Shown here: one piece after another, positions 16,888 through 24,229 of the stretch
Position numbering within the stretch: position 1 is the stretch's first letter
Layout of the letters: every line of letters begins with the position of its first letter
Source of the DNA: Planctomycetota bacterium
GTDB taxonomy: Bacteria > Planctomycetota > Phycisphaerae > Phycisphaerales > UBA1924
Direction of reading: 5' to 3'
DNA length: 26,494 bases
NCBI GenBank assembly: GCA_023432465.1
Contig: JAEYUO010000114.1
Span: forward strand, 1 to 26,494
Made by a program: the position numbers and the translations under genes
The notes under the pieces: model-generated
The model's database searches: none
What the model was told of the DNA's origin: nothing
What the model saw: only the letters and a program-made list of their open reading frames with translations

Positions 16888-17786
16888 CGCTCGCTCGAAT
16901 CTCTCCCAAGTGGGTCATCGTGCCCCTGCTGGTTTGGGCCGTCTTCTCTGCCATCGCCCTCGTCGCGCTCTTTGGCCAGGGTGCGTTCCTCTCATCATTG
17001 AACGCGACAGCGCGGTATGACTCCGGCACGCGCGCCGCGATGGCCGGTGATCACGCCCGCGCGGTGCTGGAGCTGCGCCGCGCGCAGCGTGTCACACCCG
17101 GTCTGCTGCCCCTCGCAGGTTCCCTCTCCGCGCGAATCGATGCCAATCTCGCGGAAGTACGGACCCGTGTCGCTTCAGCGCGGGTGACTCCCGATCCTTC
17201 TCTCGCCGGGACCATCTCGTCTGAGGCTCCGGGCGCGACGACCGCATCAACCCGCTCCGCCATCACCCCCGAGTTCGCCGGGCGTTCTCTGCCTGATCGC
17301 ATGCTCGCCGCCGTCCGTGCCATCCCTTGGGGTGCGCGGGCGACCGCCTCCGCCCTGCTCATCAGCCTGCTCGTATCGCTTGCCGCGATGCGGTCGCTCT
17401 GTGTCGCCGCCGGCGCACGTGTGCGGCCCGGCATGACGGTAGTGTTCGCTGTGGGCCTTCTCGCGATCCTCGCTTCTGCGATCGCTCTGATCGACCGCGT
17501 GCTCGATGCACGCCGTGTCGAGGCCGTGTTGCTCCGGCAGGAAGTCCCGCGCTCCGGCCCCGATGATCTCACCTATCCGCCCGCCTCCGCTGCGGCGTTC
17601 CCCGCAGGTTCCGAGTTCCTGATCCTCGCCGCCAACGAGGATGGTCGCTGGGTCCGGGTTGTGCATGTCGAAGCGCTCGGAAGTACGCGTTCACTCGGGA
17701 GCAGTCCGGCAGCGCCGATGTGGTTGCCGCGCAGCGCGATCGAGCAGATCGAAAACTCCGATCGCGATCCGCTCCTCAATCGATGA
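16884..17786 (+). CDS. BatE-like TPR and SH3-like membrane protein
   Basis: A 300-residue protein closing the Bat operon. An N-terminal helix (about 10-32) is followed by a short TPR-like pair (YDSGTRAAMAGDHARAVLELRRAQRVTPG, about 45-73) and a loosely structured linker. Two more helices lie at about 149-171 and 180-205. The C-terminal SH3-like domain (about 238-293) contains PAGSEFLILAANEDGRWVRVVHV and WLPRSAIEQI. This order of TPR, helices and SH3 domain matches BatE-type proteins, which often end Bat operons. The ATGA overlap with batD (16884-16887) and the GGGAGG just upstream support the start. It converges with yjbQ 48 bases later, with no hairpin visible between the two genes. Confidence 0.75.
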   Translation: MTLARISPKWVIVPLLVWAVFSAIALVALFGQGAFLSSLNATARYDSGTRAAMAGDHARAVLELRRAQRVTPGLLPLAGSLSARIDANLAEVRTRVASARVTPDPSLAGTISSEAPGATTASTRSAITPEFAGRSLPDRMLAAVRAIPWGARATASALLISLLVSLAAMRSLCVAAGARVRPGMTVVFAVGLLAILASAIALIDRVLDARRVEAVLLRQEVPRSGPDDLTYPPASAAAFPAGSEFLILAANEDGRWVRVVHVEALGSTRSLGSSPAAPMWLPRSAIEQIENSDRDPLLNR

Positions 17787-17834
17787 TCGCTTCGACGCGA
17801 GCCGGATGAGCCACTGGTCCACCCCCTCACCCGC

Positions 17835-18272
17835 TCACCTCCCCACATGCACCAGCACTTCGCGAATGTGCGGCGATTGCCGGTGCTCCCACACATAGAT
17901 TCCCTGCCACCGCCCAAGCCCAAGCTGCCCATCGATAATCGGGATGCCCAGGCTCGTCGCCGTGATCGCGGCCTTGATGTGGCTCGGCATGTCATCCGGC
18001 CCCTCATCCTTGTGCGTGAAGTGCGGGTCACCCTCGGGCACATGCCGCACCATCCATGCCTCCAGGTCCCGCCGCGCACTCGGGTCGGCGTTCTCCTGAA
18101 TCACCAGGCTCGCCGACGTATGCCGGATGAACACCGTGCACAGCCCCTCGCGCACCGGCCCCAACCCGCCATCGTGGTCCTTGGTCTTCGCCAGCTTCAC
18201 GGCCCTGCGGACCTCATCGGTGATCTCGTGCAGGCCCTGGCCGCGGGTCTGGATGGTGAGGCGATGAACCAT
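17835..18272 (-). CDS. yjbQ: YjbQ family protein (UPF0047)
   Basis: A 145-residue protein of the YjbQ/UPF0047 family, seen in most bacteria. The family signature is intact: FIRHTSASLVIQENADPSARRDLE (about 48-71) and PSHIKAAITATSLGIPIIDGQLGLGRWQGIYVWEHR (about 96-131). E. coli YjbQ has been reported to have weak thiamine-phosphate synthase activity; its main role is not settled. The gene is the third in a minus-strand set after two zinc-ribbon membrane proteins, with a 66-bp gap. The chosen start is ATG at 18270-18272. There is no Shine-Dalgarno upstream, and TAGACT ends six bases before the ATG, so the transcript may be leaderless. Confidence 0.95.
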   Translation of the reverse strand: MVHRLTIQTRGQGLHEITDEVRRAVKLAKTKDHDGGLGPVREGLCTVFIRHTSASLVIQENADPSARRDLEAWMVRHVPEGDPHFTHKDEGPDDMPSHIKAAITATSLGIPIIDGQLGLGRWQGIYVWEHRQSPHIREVLVHVGR

Positions 18273-18278
18273 GCGGTC

Positions 18279-18284
18279 AGTCTA
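18279..18284 (-). promoter_or_regulatory. Candidate -10 element giving a leaderless yjbQ transcript
   Basis: On the minus strand TAGACT is followed by six bases (GACCGC) and then the ATG of yjbQ, so transcription would be expected to begin at or very near the A of the start codon. This spacing is typical of leaderless promoters. No ribosome-binding sequence is present and no good -35 is seen. Confidence 0.35.
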
Positions 18285-18299
18285 ACACTGGAATGGCGC

Positions 18300-18313
18300 G
18301 AGAGCGTGCTCTC
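18300..18313. promoter_or_regulatory. 14-bp palindrome upstream of yjbQ
   Basis: GAGAGC and GCTCTC are perfect inverted arms separated by GT. The site lies 15 bases upstream of the proposed yjbQ -10 element, in the place of the -35 region, and 25 bases from the stop of the preceding zinc-ribbon gene. It could be an operator; the short arms and small spacer do not make a terminator. This is inference from symmetry and position only. Confidence 0.3.
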
Positions 18314-18338
18314 CCGGCGCATGAGCACGTGCAAAGTC

Positions 18339-18815
18339 TCATTTGGCCAGCCCTGGTACCGCAAACAGAAACAGCAGGATAACGCTCAGCAGAACCGGCA
18401 GGCTCCAGCGGCTGCCGTGGCCCACGAGCAGCAAACCAATGACGATGCCGACGATCGATGCAGACAAACAGCACATCGCCATGGCTTCATAGAAATACGC
18501 TCTGCGTCCAAGCAACACCGTCAGCCCGAAGAACTCGCGAATCGGCGGCAGCACCCACGGTGCGCTCAGCAGCGTCACCACTGCCGCCAGATACCCCGAC
18601 TTCGCAATCCGCAGCCACGATGGAAGCGGTAACGCGCCGGTCCTCGCCGCGTGCTCCGCTTCGATCGCGGCATGAATCGACGACTGAACCTCCGTCGCAC
18701 ACTCCGGACATACGCCATCGTGCCCCAACCCCCGCAGGTCATACCCGCATGCGCAGCAGACAAGCACTGCATCCGTTTCTAAGGACAGCCCGAGTTTGCT
18801 CGGAGTCTCGCTCAC
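18339..18815 (-). CDS. Zinc-ribbon membrane protein (CxYDLRGL...CPEC type)
   Basis: A 158-residue protein. An N-terminal zinc ribbon with C20-x2-C23 and C36-x2-C39 holds the phrase CGYDLRGLGHDGVCPECA, a pattern often met at the start of planctomycete membrane proteins. After an amphipathic stretch there are about three membrane helices (roughly 72-92, 110-131 and 136-155). It starts eight bases after the stop of the upstream zinc-ribbon gene (18823-19236), so the two are probably co-transcribed. Function is unknown; the ribbon may bind a protein partner rather than DNA, since it is tethered to the membrane. Confidence 0.8.
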   Translation of the reverse strand: MSETPSKLGLSLETDAVLVCCACGYDLRGLGHDGVCPECATEVQSSIHAAIEAEHAARTGALPLPSWLRIAKSGYLAAVVTLLSAPWVLPPIREFFGLTVLLGRRAYFYEAMAMCCLSASIVGIVIGLLLVGHGSRWSLPVLLSVILLFLFAVPGLAK

Positions 18816-18822
18816 ACGTCCC

Positions 18823-19236
18823 TCAACACTTCCCCAGCGCGGGCAGAAAGATCCCCACGATCAGCAGCACGATGAACATCCCGGCCATGATCTTCCCCGT
18901 GCCCCGAGGCCGGTGATGGTCCGCCACCGCCGTATTCCAGACGACGCCCGCGATCAGGTGCGCAACCGCCAGCACAAACACCCCAAGCAGGAACCGCCCG
19001 GGCCAATCCTCACCTTCCGAGTCCGCATTGATGAGCCAGACCGCTCCGGCGATGAACATCACCGGAATCATCACCGCCCCGATCACCTGTGCCCGCCAGA
19101 AGAACCGCAGCGCGGGCGATGTCCACGGCGTGCCGCACGCGGCGCAGGGTTGCCCCCGCGGCACATCCTTCAGGCTCGCCCCGCACCCGATGCACGGAGC
19201 TTCCACCGGCCCACGAGTTGACGAAGCGCCTGGCAT
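18823..19236 (-). CDS. Small zinc-ribbon membrane protein
   Basis: A 137-residue protein with a four-cysteine zinc ribbon near the N-terminus (C15-x2-C18 and C31-x2-C34, in CIGCGASLKDVPRGQPCAACG) followed by about three membrane helices (roughly 44-66, 78-100 and 112-133). The ribbon is of a different type from that in the next gene. The frame is open further upstream to 19317, but ATG at 19234-19236 is chosen because GGTGAGG precedes it and the earlier translation shows no domain. It is divergent from the aminotransferase gene, with 155 bases between. No enzyme motif is visible and the function is unknown. Confidence 0.75.
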   Translation of the reverse strand: MPGASSTRGPVEAPCIGCGASLKDVPRGQPCAACGTPWTSPALRFFWRAQVIGAVMIPVMFIAGAVWLINADSEGEDWPGRFLLGVFVLAVAHLIAGVVWNTAVADHHRPRGTGKIMAGMFIVLLIVGIFLPALGKC

Positions 19237-19356
19237 GACCTCACCACGATACACCGTTCGCACCGAGCGGCCGTCGGGTTCTGCCCGAACGTGGAGCCCG
19301 ACAACTCCAACGTTCAACTGCGACCGGCGGAACAGACGGGGCCGCGTTCTGGCCGA

Positions 19357-19362
19357 TAGAGT
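19357..19362 (+). promoter_or_regulatory. Candidate -10 element of the aminotransferase gene
   Basis: TAGAGT lies 29 bases before the ATG at 19392, inside the 155-bp divergent region. It fits the TAnnnT pattern seen ahead of other genes here, but there is no good -35 hexamer. Confidence 0.25.
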
Positions 19363-19391
19363 TCCCCACGCACACCTTGCCGGAGCCCGCC

Positions 19392-20894
19392 ATGCCCACC
19401 GCCGTGAACCCCTCTGCCCCCACCTCCAGCGCTCCCCCGGCCGGAAGTCCCGGCACCGTGGGGCAGCAGTTGTTTGCCGAGGGCGGGGCGCTGCGCACCG
19501 CGATCAATGCCGCGGTCGCGGAGGTCGGCAGGCACAGCACGCACATCACAGATGTCAAACCGCCGCGGGCGGAGCTGAAACTCAGCTACGAGGCCCTCCT
19601 CAAGGAGGCCGCCGATGTCCGCGGCCGCGGCCTGCTCTACCCCTACCTGTCATCCGGCGTCGGCAACGGCGCGCTCGTCGAACTGCTCGACGGCTCCGTC
19701 AAGTGGGACATGATCACCGGCATCGGTGTCCACTTCTTCGGCCATTCGGATCCGGAGACGATCCGGGCATCAATGCTCGGCGCGGCGGAAGACACACTGC
19801 AGCACGGCAACCTGCTCTCGGGCAATGGCCCGTACGAGTTCTCGCGCGTGCTGCTGAATGAAGCAAGAAAGGGCAGCCGCCTGAAGTACTGCTTCGCCAC
19901 GACCTCCGGCTGCATGGCCAACGAGAACGCTATCAAGATCTGCTACCAGAAGCACGCCCCCGCCTCGCGGGTGATCGCCTTCAAGGACTGCTTCATGGGT
20001 CGGTCGGTGACGATGAGCCAGATCGGCGATTCCGCTGCCAACCGCATTGGCATCCCGCTCTCGACACAGATCGATTACATGCCGTTTTATGATGAGGCCG
20101 CGGCGAAGCGCATGCACGCGGGCGATGTCTCCGGCCAGACCCGCTTCATCGACATGGCCGTGTCGCACCTGCGGCAATACGTCGAGCGTTACCCCAAGCA
20201 GCACGCGTGCTTTATCTTCGAGCTGGTGCAGGGTGAGGGCGGGTTCAACACCGCGCCGCGCGAGTTCTTCACCGCGCTGATGGATGTGTGCAAGGCCGGC
20301 TCGATCGCCGTGTGGGACGATGAGATCCAGAGCTTCGGACGCACCGAGTCGATGTTCGCCTATGACGCCCTCAACCTTGGCCAGTACGTTGATGTCTTCT
20401 GCGTCGGCAAGATGACGCAGGTGTGCGCAACGCTCTACACCGAGGAGTACAACCCGGGCCCGGGCCTCCTCTCCGGCACGTTCACCAGCAGCGGGCCGGC
20501 GTTCCGCATCGGGACAAGCGTGCTGGAGCGGTTGCGAGATGGTGCGTGGTATGGGAAGAGCGGCGCGTTCGCCAGGCAGCACGCCCTGTTCGCACAGCAA
20601 GTGCGTGCGCTCGCGGCGAAGCACCCAAACTGGTTCCCATCGTCACCCGATGTGCCGGACATCGTCGGCGGCACCGGCGGCATGATGCGGTTCACACCCT
20701 TCGGCGGCAAGAAGGACAAGGTCACCAAGCTCTGCAAGCACCTGTTCGATGCCGGCGTGCTGGTGTTCTACTGCGGCCACGGGCCATACCACATCCGCAT
20801 GCTGCCGCCGATGCCCGTGTTCAAGGATGCGGATTGGCCTCGGGTCTTCGCGTGCATCGAGAAGGGAATGGCCGCGGCGGCGGCGGAGGGGTGA
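19392..20894 (+). CDS. Class III PLP aminotransferase, AstC (succinylornithine transaminase)-like
   Basis: A 500-residue class III (acetylornithine-type) aminotransferase. Visible features are the cofactor-region FATTSGCMANENAIKICYQ, the pyridine-binding Asp in WDDEIQSFGRTE (about D310), the likely PLP-lysine in FCVGKMTQVCATLY (K340) and the phosphate-binding loop GTFTSSGPAFRIG. It is about 95 residues longer than E. coli AstC because of an extended N-terminus and inserts. The start ATG 19392 is preferred over TTG 19377 because GGAG (19382-19385) is six bases upstream. It lies before astA and astD-like genes in the same order as E. coli astCAD, which suggests transamination of N2-succinylornithine to succinylglutamate semialdehyde. 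The sequence is divergent, so another amine donor such as diaminobutyrate or a polyamine remains possible. Confidence 0.8.
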   Translation: MPTAVNPSAPTSSAPPAGSPGTVGQQLFAEGGALRTAINAAVAEVGRHSTHITDVKPPRAELKLSYEALLKEAADVRGRGLLYPYLSSGVGNGALVELLDGSVKWDMITGIGVHFFGHSDPETIRASMLGAAEDTLQHGNLLSGNGPYEFSRVLLNEARKGSRLKYCFATTSGCMANENAIKICYQKHAPASRVIAFKDCFMGRSVTMSQIGDSAANRIGIPLSTQIDYMPFYDEAAAKRMHAGDVSGQTRFIDMAVSHLRQYVERYPKQHACFIFELVQGEGGFNTAPREFFTALMDVCKAGSIAVWDDEIQSFGRTESMFAYDALNLGQYVDVFCVGKMTQVCATLYTEEYNPGPGLLSGTFTSSGPAFRIGTSVLERLRDGAWYGKSGAFARQHALFAQQVRALAAKHPNWFPSSPDVPDIVGGTGGMMRFTPFGGKKDKVTKLCKHLFDAGVLVFYCGHGPYHIRMLPPMPVFKDADWPRVFACIEKGMAAAAAEG

Positions 20895-21158
20895 AGCACC
20901 GGCACACGTTCAGGAGGAGCCTCGCGCAGAGCCGAGAAGAAAGCCGAGCATGCGGACCTGCTGTCGCGAAGCATTTCCCCCTGCTCCAACTCTGATCTGC
21001 GACATCTGCATTGATCAGCGGCCTTCCCTCCGAATCTTCCTGAATCTTTTGCCCCGCATCCCTGCGCCTCTGCGCGAGGCATGTTTGAAGCTTGAACCGT
21101 TCGCCGAATCGCGACCGGATGGCACGGACCGCCGTAGCATCGGGCACTGGAGGCCCAC
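20895..21158 (+). other. Intergenic region between astC-like and astA genes
   Basis: This 264-bp stretch has no credible open frame. A small hairpin GCCTC-TGCGC-GAGGC lies at 21066-21080 but is not followed by a T run, so a terminator is doubtful. A TAGCAT hexamer (21135-21140) lies 18 bases before the astA start and may be a -10 element, so astA could have its own promoter. Confidence 0.3.
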
Positions 21159-22436
21159 GTGTTCCTGATCCGCCGAGCCAAAGTCGAGGATGTCGCCACG
21201 CTGTACAAGCTGGCGCGAATGGTGCACTTCATCAACCTGCCCGCGGACAAGGACCTGATCAGCGAGAAGGTGCTGCGTTCCCGCGAGTGCTTCATGAAGC
21301 TTGGCAAGCCCGGAGCGGGCAGCGCCGCCGCGAAGCGATCGGCCAGAGGCACAAAGCCCGGCCGGGCCGACAAGCCCGAGGCAGGAACGGGGCTGGTCGG
21401 AGCGGGCAGCGCATCCATGACTCAGCGTTCCGACCTGTTCATGTTCGTGCTGGAGGAGCGCGAATCGGGCGGCGGTGGGGGGGTGCTCGGCACGAGCCAA
21501 CTCATCTCCAGCATGGGCGGACCGGGCGAGCCCAATGTCTCGCTCAAACTCTCCCGGCGCGAGATGTTCAGCACCTCGCTCCAGCAGGGCGTCACGCACA
21601 TCACGGCCAAGCTCACGCTCGATGAGAGCGGGCCGACCGAGATCGGCGGCCTCATCCTCCAGCCCTCCTACCGCGGCCACAAAGAGAAGCTCGGTCGCTT
21701 CCTCTCACACGTCCGGTTCCATTTCATCGCGCTGCACCGGCGCATGTTCTCCGACCGAATCCTCGCGGAGATGATGGGTGCGATCACCCATCAGGGCGAA
21801 GGCGGCGGCAACACGCTGTGGGAGTATCTCGGCCGACGCTTCATCAACCTCACCTATCTCGAAGCCGATCGCTTCTGCCAGCACTCCAAGGAGTTCATCA
21901 CCGCCCTTATGCCGCGGGAAGAGATCTACCTCACGCTCCTGCCGCCCGAAGCTCGGGGCGTGATCGCGCAGGTGGGCCCGGAGACACTCCCCGCGCGACG
22001 AATGCTCGAGAAACTCGGCTTTGCGTACCGCGACCACGTCGATCCCTTCGACGGCGGTCCGCACCTCGAAGCAAAGACGGATGACCTGCTGCCCGTGCGA
22101 GAGACATTCACCGCGCCCCTCGGCGGCGAGGCCGCGGCCGAGGCCTGCAAGCGCCACGGCATCGTGAGCGTACTGAACGATGAAACCGCAGAGGGCGAGT
22201 TCCGGGCTGTGCAGACAGCCTACGACATCCGCGACAAGGGTGCGATCTGGCTGCCGCGAGAGACAATCGAAGCCCTGGAAGTCAAACCAGGCGCAATGAT
22301 CGGCGCGACACCCTTCGCCGCATTCGAAGGTACAAAGCCGCAGCGCACATCGGCGGCCGCTCCATCCGCCAACGGACGGAAGTCGCCCACGCCCCGGGCG
22401 GCGAAGTCATCGTCCAGACGCGGGAGCAAGCGATGA
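21159..22436 (+). CDS. astA: Arginine N-succinyltransferase-like protein (AstA family)
   Basis: AstA transfers succinyl from succinyl-CoA to the alpha-amino group of arginine (in some bacteria also ornithine), the first step of the AST pathway. The 425-residue product aligns along its length with E. coli AstA: IRRAKVEDVATLYKLA at the N-terminus, then LILQPSYRGHKEKLGRFLS (about 165-183), LWEYLGRRFINL (about 220-231), LMPREEIYLTLLPPEA (about 250-265) and VIAQVGPETLPARRMLEKLGF...DPFDGGPHLE (about 268-304). It is longer than E. coli AstA (344) because of a basic low-complexity insert (about 48-90), a GGGGG loop near 104-108 and a basic C-terminal tail. The start is GTG 21159 with GGAGG five bases upstream. 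Its stop overlaps the astD start (ATGA, 22433-22436). Confidence 0.9.
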   Translation: MFLIRRAKVEDVATLYKLARMVHFINLPADKDLISEKVLRSRECFMKLGKPGAGSAAAKRSARGTKPGRADKPEAGTGLVGAGSASMTQRSDLFMFVLEERESGGGGGVLGTSQLISSMGGPGEPNVSLKLSRREMFSTSLQQGVTHITAKLTLDESGPTEIGGLILQPSYRGHKEKLGRFLSHVRFHFIALHRRMFSDRILAEMMGAITHQGEGGGNTLWEYLGRRFINLTYLEADRFCQHSKEFITALMPREEIYLTLLPPEARGVIAQVGPETLPARRMLEKLGFAYRDHVDPFDGGPHLEAKTDDLLPVRETFTAPLGGEAAAEACKRHGIVSVLNDETAEGEFRAVQTAYDIRDKGAIWLPRETIEALEVKPGAMIGATPFAAFEGTKPQRTSAAAPSANGRKSPTPRAAKSSSRRGSKR

Positions 22437-24034
22437 TCGGTGTGAGACACTCCAGCCTCAGCCGCGGCGCGGCGGACCTGATCGATGGCGACTGGGTGGA
22501 ACTCGCGAGCCCCAGCAAGGGCGCTGCCGCGGTCGAGACGCGAAACCCCGCCAAGCCCGATGAGGTCGTGTGGCGCGGCAACCCGCGCCCCGCACACGTT
22601 TCCGCGGCGGTGGAGGCCGCCCGCGATGCCCTGCCCGAGTGGTCCCGATGGGGACGGGATAACCGCTTCGGCGTGCTGAAGAAGTTTGCGGAGCTCTGCA
22701 AGCTCAACGCCGCGAGAATGGCCGAGCTCATCTGCGATGAGACCGGCAAGGCGATGTGGGAAGCCAAGGGCGAAGCCTCCGCGCTCGCGAGCAAGGTGGA
22801 TATCACGCTCGATGCATCGCCGGTGGGGGGCTTGCGCCGCGTGGAGGGGTACGAGCTCGAGGTGGCACCCCAGCGCATCGGCCGATGCTGGTTCCGTCCG
22901 CACGGCGTCATGGCCGTTGTGGGTCCGTTCAACTTCCCGGCGCACCTGCCCAACGGCCACATCATCCCCGCGCTGGCGATGGGCAACACCGTGGTCTTCA
23001 AGCCCAGCGACAAAGCGCCCGCCGTTGGACAGTTGCTCGTCGAACTCCTCGCCGACGCCCTTGCCAAGGGCGGCGCGCCCGACAAGGGCCGCGGCGTCAT
23101 CAACCTCGTGCAGGGCGGGGCGGATGTTGCCTCGTCCCTTGTGACCCACGATGACGTCGATGGAGTTCTCTTCACAGGGTCGTGGCCCGTCGGCCGCAGA
23201 ATCCTGGAGTCGAACCTCGACCGCCCGGGCCGGCTCATCGCGCTAGAAATGGGCGGAAACAACGCCGCGGTGGTGATGGACGATGCGGACCTGCGGCAGG
23301 CGGTGATCGAGGTGGTGCGCTGTGCGTTCAACACCACCGGTCAGCGGTGCACGTGCACACGCCGCGTGATCGTGCACGAGGCGGTGGCGGACCGCTTCCT
23401 GCGGGCCGCCTGCGAGTGCGCCTCGCGGCTGGTCGTGGGCAACCCGCGCTCCAAGGAGCCGGTGTTCATGGGCCCGATCATCTCCAGCGCAGCACGCGAT
23501 GCCGTGCTGAGCTTTCAGTCCAAGGCCAAGAAGGCCGGCGCGCAGGTGGTGCAGGAAGCCGCGCCGCTGAAGGTCACCCGCGTCGGGACCGACGGCTGGT
23601 ACTTGTCGCCCGGCGTGATGCTCGTCGATCGCTTCACCAGCGAGCCCGCGGCGGCCAGGGGCTTCGATGCCGGTTGTGATGAAGAGGTCTTCGGGCCGCT
23701 CCTGCGCATGACGACCGTATCGTCGTTCGACGAAGCCATGGAGCAGTGCAACGCAACGCGATTCGGCCTCGCCGCATCGATCTTCACCACCTCACAGCCG
23801 GTCGCAGAGGCGTTCCTCTTCGAGGCCCACGCGGGCTGCGTGAACGTCAACGCCGGAACCGCTGGAGCATCGAGCAAGCTGCCCTTCGGCGGGCTCGGCC
23901 TGTCCGGCAATCACCGCCCCGCTGCGTCATTCTCGCTGGACTATTGCACCTATCCCGTCGCCGGTATGCTCGAACGCGGAAGCGCTGCCGCGCTCGCCGA
24001 TGGGATGGGGTTCGAGGATGCGTGGCTGCGGTAG
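22433..24034 (+). CDS. astD: N-succinylglutamate 5-semialdehyde dehydrogenase (AstD)
   Basis: AstD oxidises succinylglutamate semialdehyde to succinylglutamate with NAD+. The 533-residue protein has the aldehyde dehydrogenase landmarks: N167 in GPFNFPAHLPNGHIIPAL, cofactor lysine region VVFKPSDKAP (about 187-196), the general base E272 in LEMGGNN and the catalytic C306 in TTGQRCTCTRR. The AstD-specific C-terminal phrase SKLPFGGLGLSGNHRPAA...DYCTYPVA separates it from other aldehyde dehydrogenases. E. coli AstD is about 40 residues shorter. Translation is probably coupled to astA through the ATGA overlap. The next gene is folE2 rather than astB, so the cluster ends here; 195 bases separate them. 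Confidence 0.92.
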   Translation: MIGVRHSSLSRGAADLIDGDWVELASPSKGAAAVETRNPAKPDEVVWRGNPRPAHVSAAVEAARDALPEWSRWGRDNRFGVLKKFAELCKLNAARMAELICDETGKAMWEAKGEASALASKVDITLDASPVGGLRRVEGYELEVAPQRIGRCWFRPHGVMAVVGPFNFPAHLPNGHIIPALAMGNTVVFKPSDKAPAVGQLLVELLADALAKGGAPDKGRGVINLVQGGADVASSLVTHDDVDGVLFTGSWPVGRRILESNLDRPGRLIALEMGGNNAAVVMDDADLRQAVIEVVRCAFNTTGQRCTCTRRVIVHEAVADRFLRAACECASRLVVGNPRSKEPVFMGPIISSAARDAVLSFQSKAKKAGAQVVQEAAPLKVTRVGTDGWYLSPGVMLVDRFTSEPAAARGFDAGCDEEVFGPLLRMTTVSSFDEAMEQCNATRFGLAASIFTTSQPVAEAFLFEAHAGCVNVNAGTAGASSKLPFGGLGLSGNHRPAASFSLDYCTYPVAGMLERGSAAALADGMGFEDAWLR

Positions 24035-24182
24035 CCCTGCGTTCACTCAGAAGGAGCCCCGGTGTTCGCCACGTGAGCGACGGCGCGGAACGCCGGCGGT
24101 GATGGCCCCTGCGCGGCGTTGCACGCTCACCTGATCTGGGTTTGGCCGGTACCCGCAATGCGGGCGCGAATCCGCCGCGGCC

Positions 24183-24188
24183 TACGAT
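24183..24188 (+). promoter_or_regulatory. Candidate -10 element of folE2
   Basis: TACGAT lies 41 bases before the proposed TTG start of folE2, the same distance seen between TACACT and the protease gene start. It would be too close (8 bases) to the alternative ATG at 24197, which is an argument for the TTG start. Confidence 0.3.
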
Positions 24189-24217
24189 GCGATTCCATGC
24201 GGCACAAGAACACACGA

Positions 24218-24225
24218 AAGGGGAG
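24218..24225 (+). promoter_or_regulatory. Ribosome-binding site that decides the folE2 start
   Basis: AAGGGGAG is four bases upstream of an in-frame TTG (24230-24232). The ATG at 24197 has no such sequence before it, so TTG is preferred as the start. Confidence 0.5.
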
Positions 24226-24229
24226 CAAC

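Noticed and set aside
24089..24120. Inverted repeat AACGCCG/CGGCGTT ahead of folE2, considered as a riboswitch or terminator
   Set aside because: The arms are 7 bp with an 18-base loop and no T run, and I see no conserved riboswitch core in the region.
24152..24164. Small hairpin CCCGC-AAT-GCGGG after astD, considered as a terminator
   Set aside because: Only five pairs and no T run follow it.
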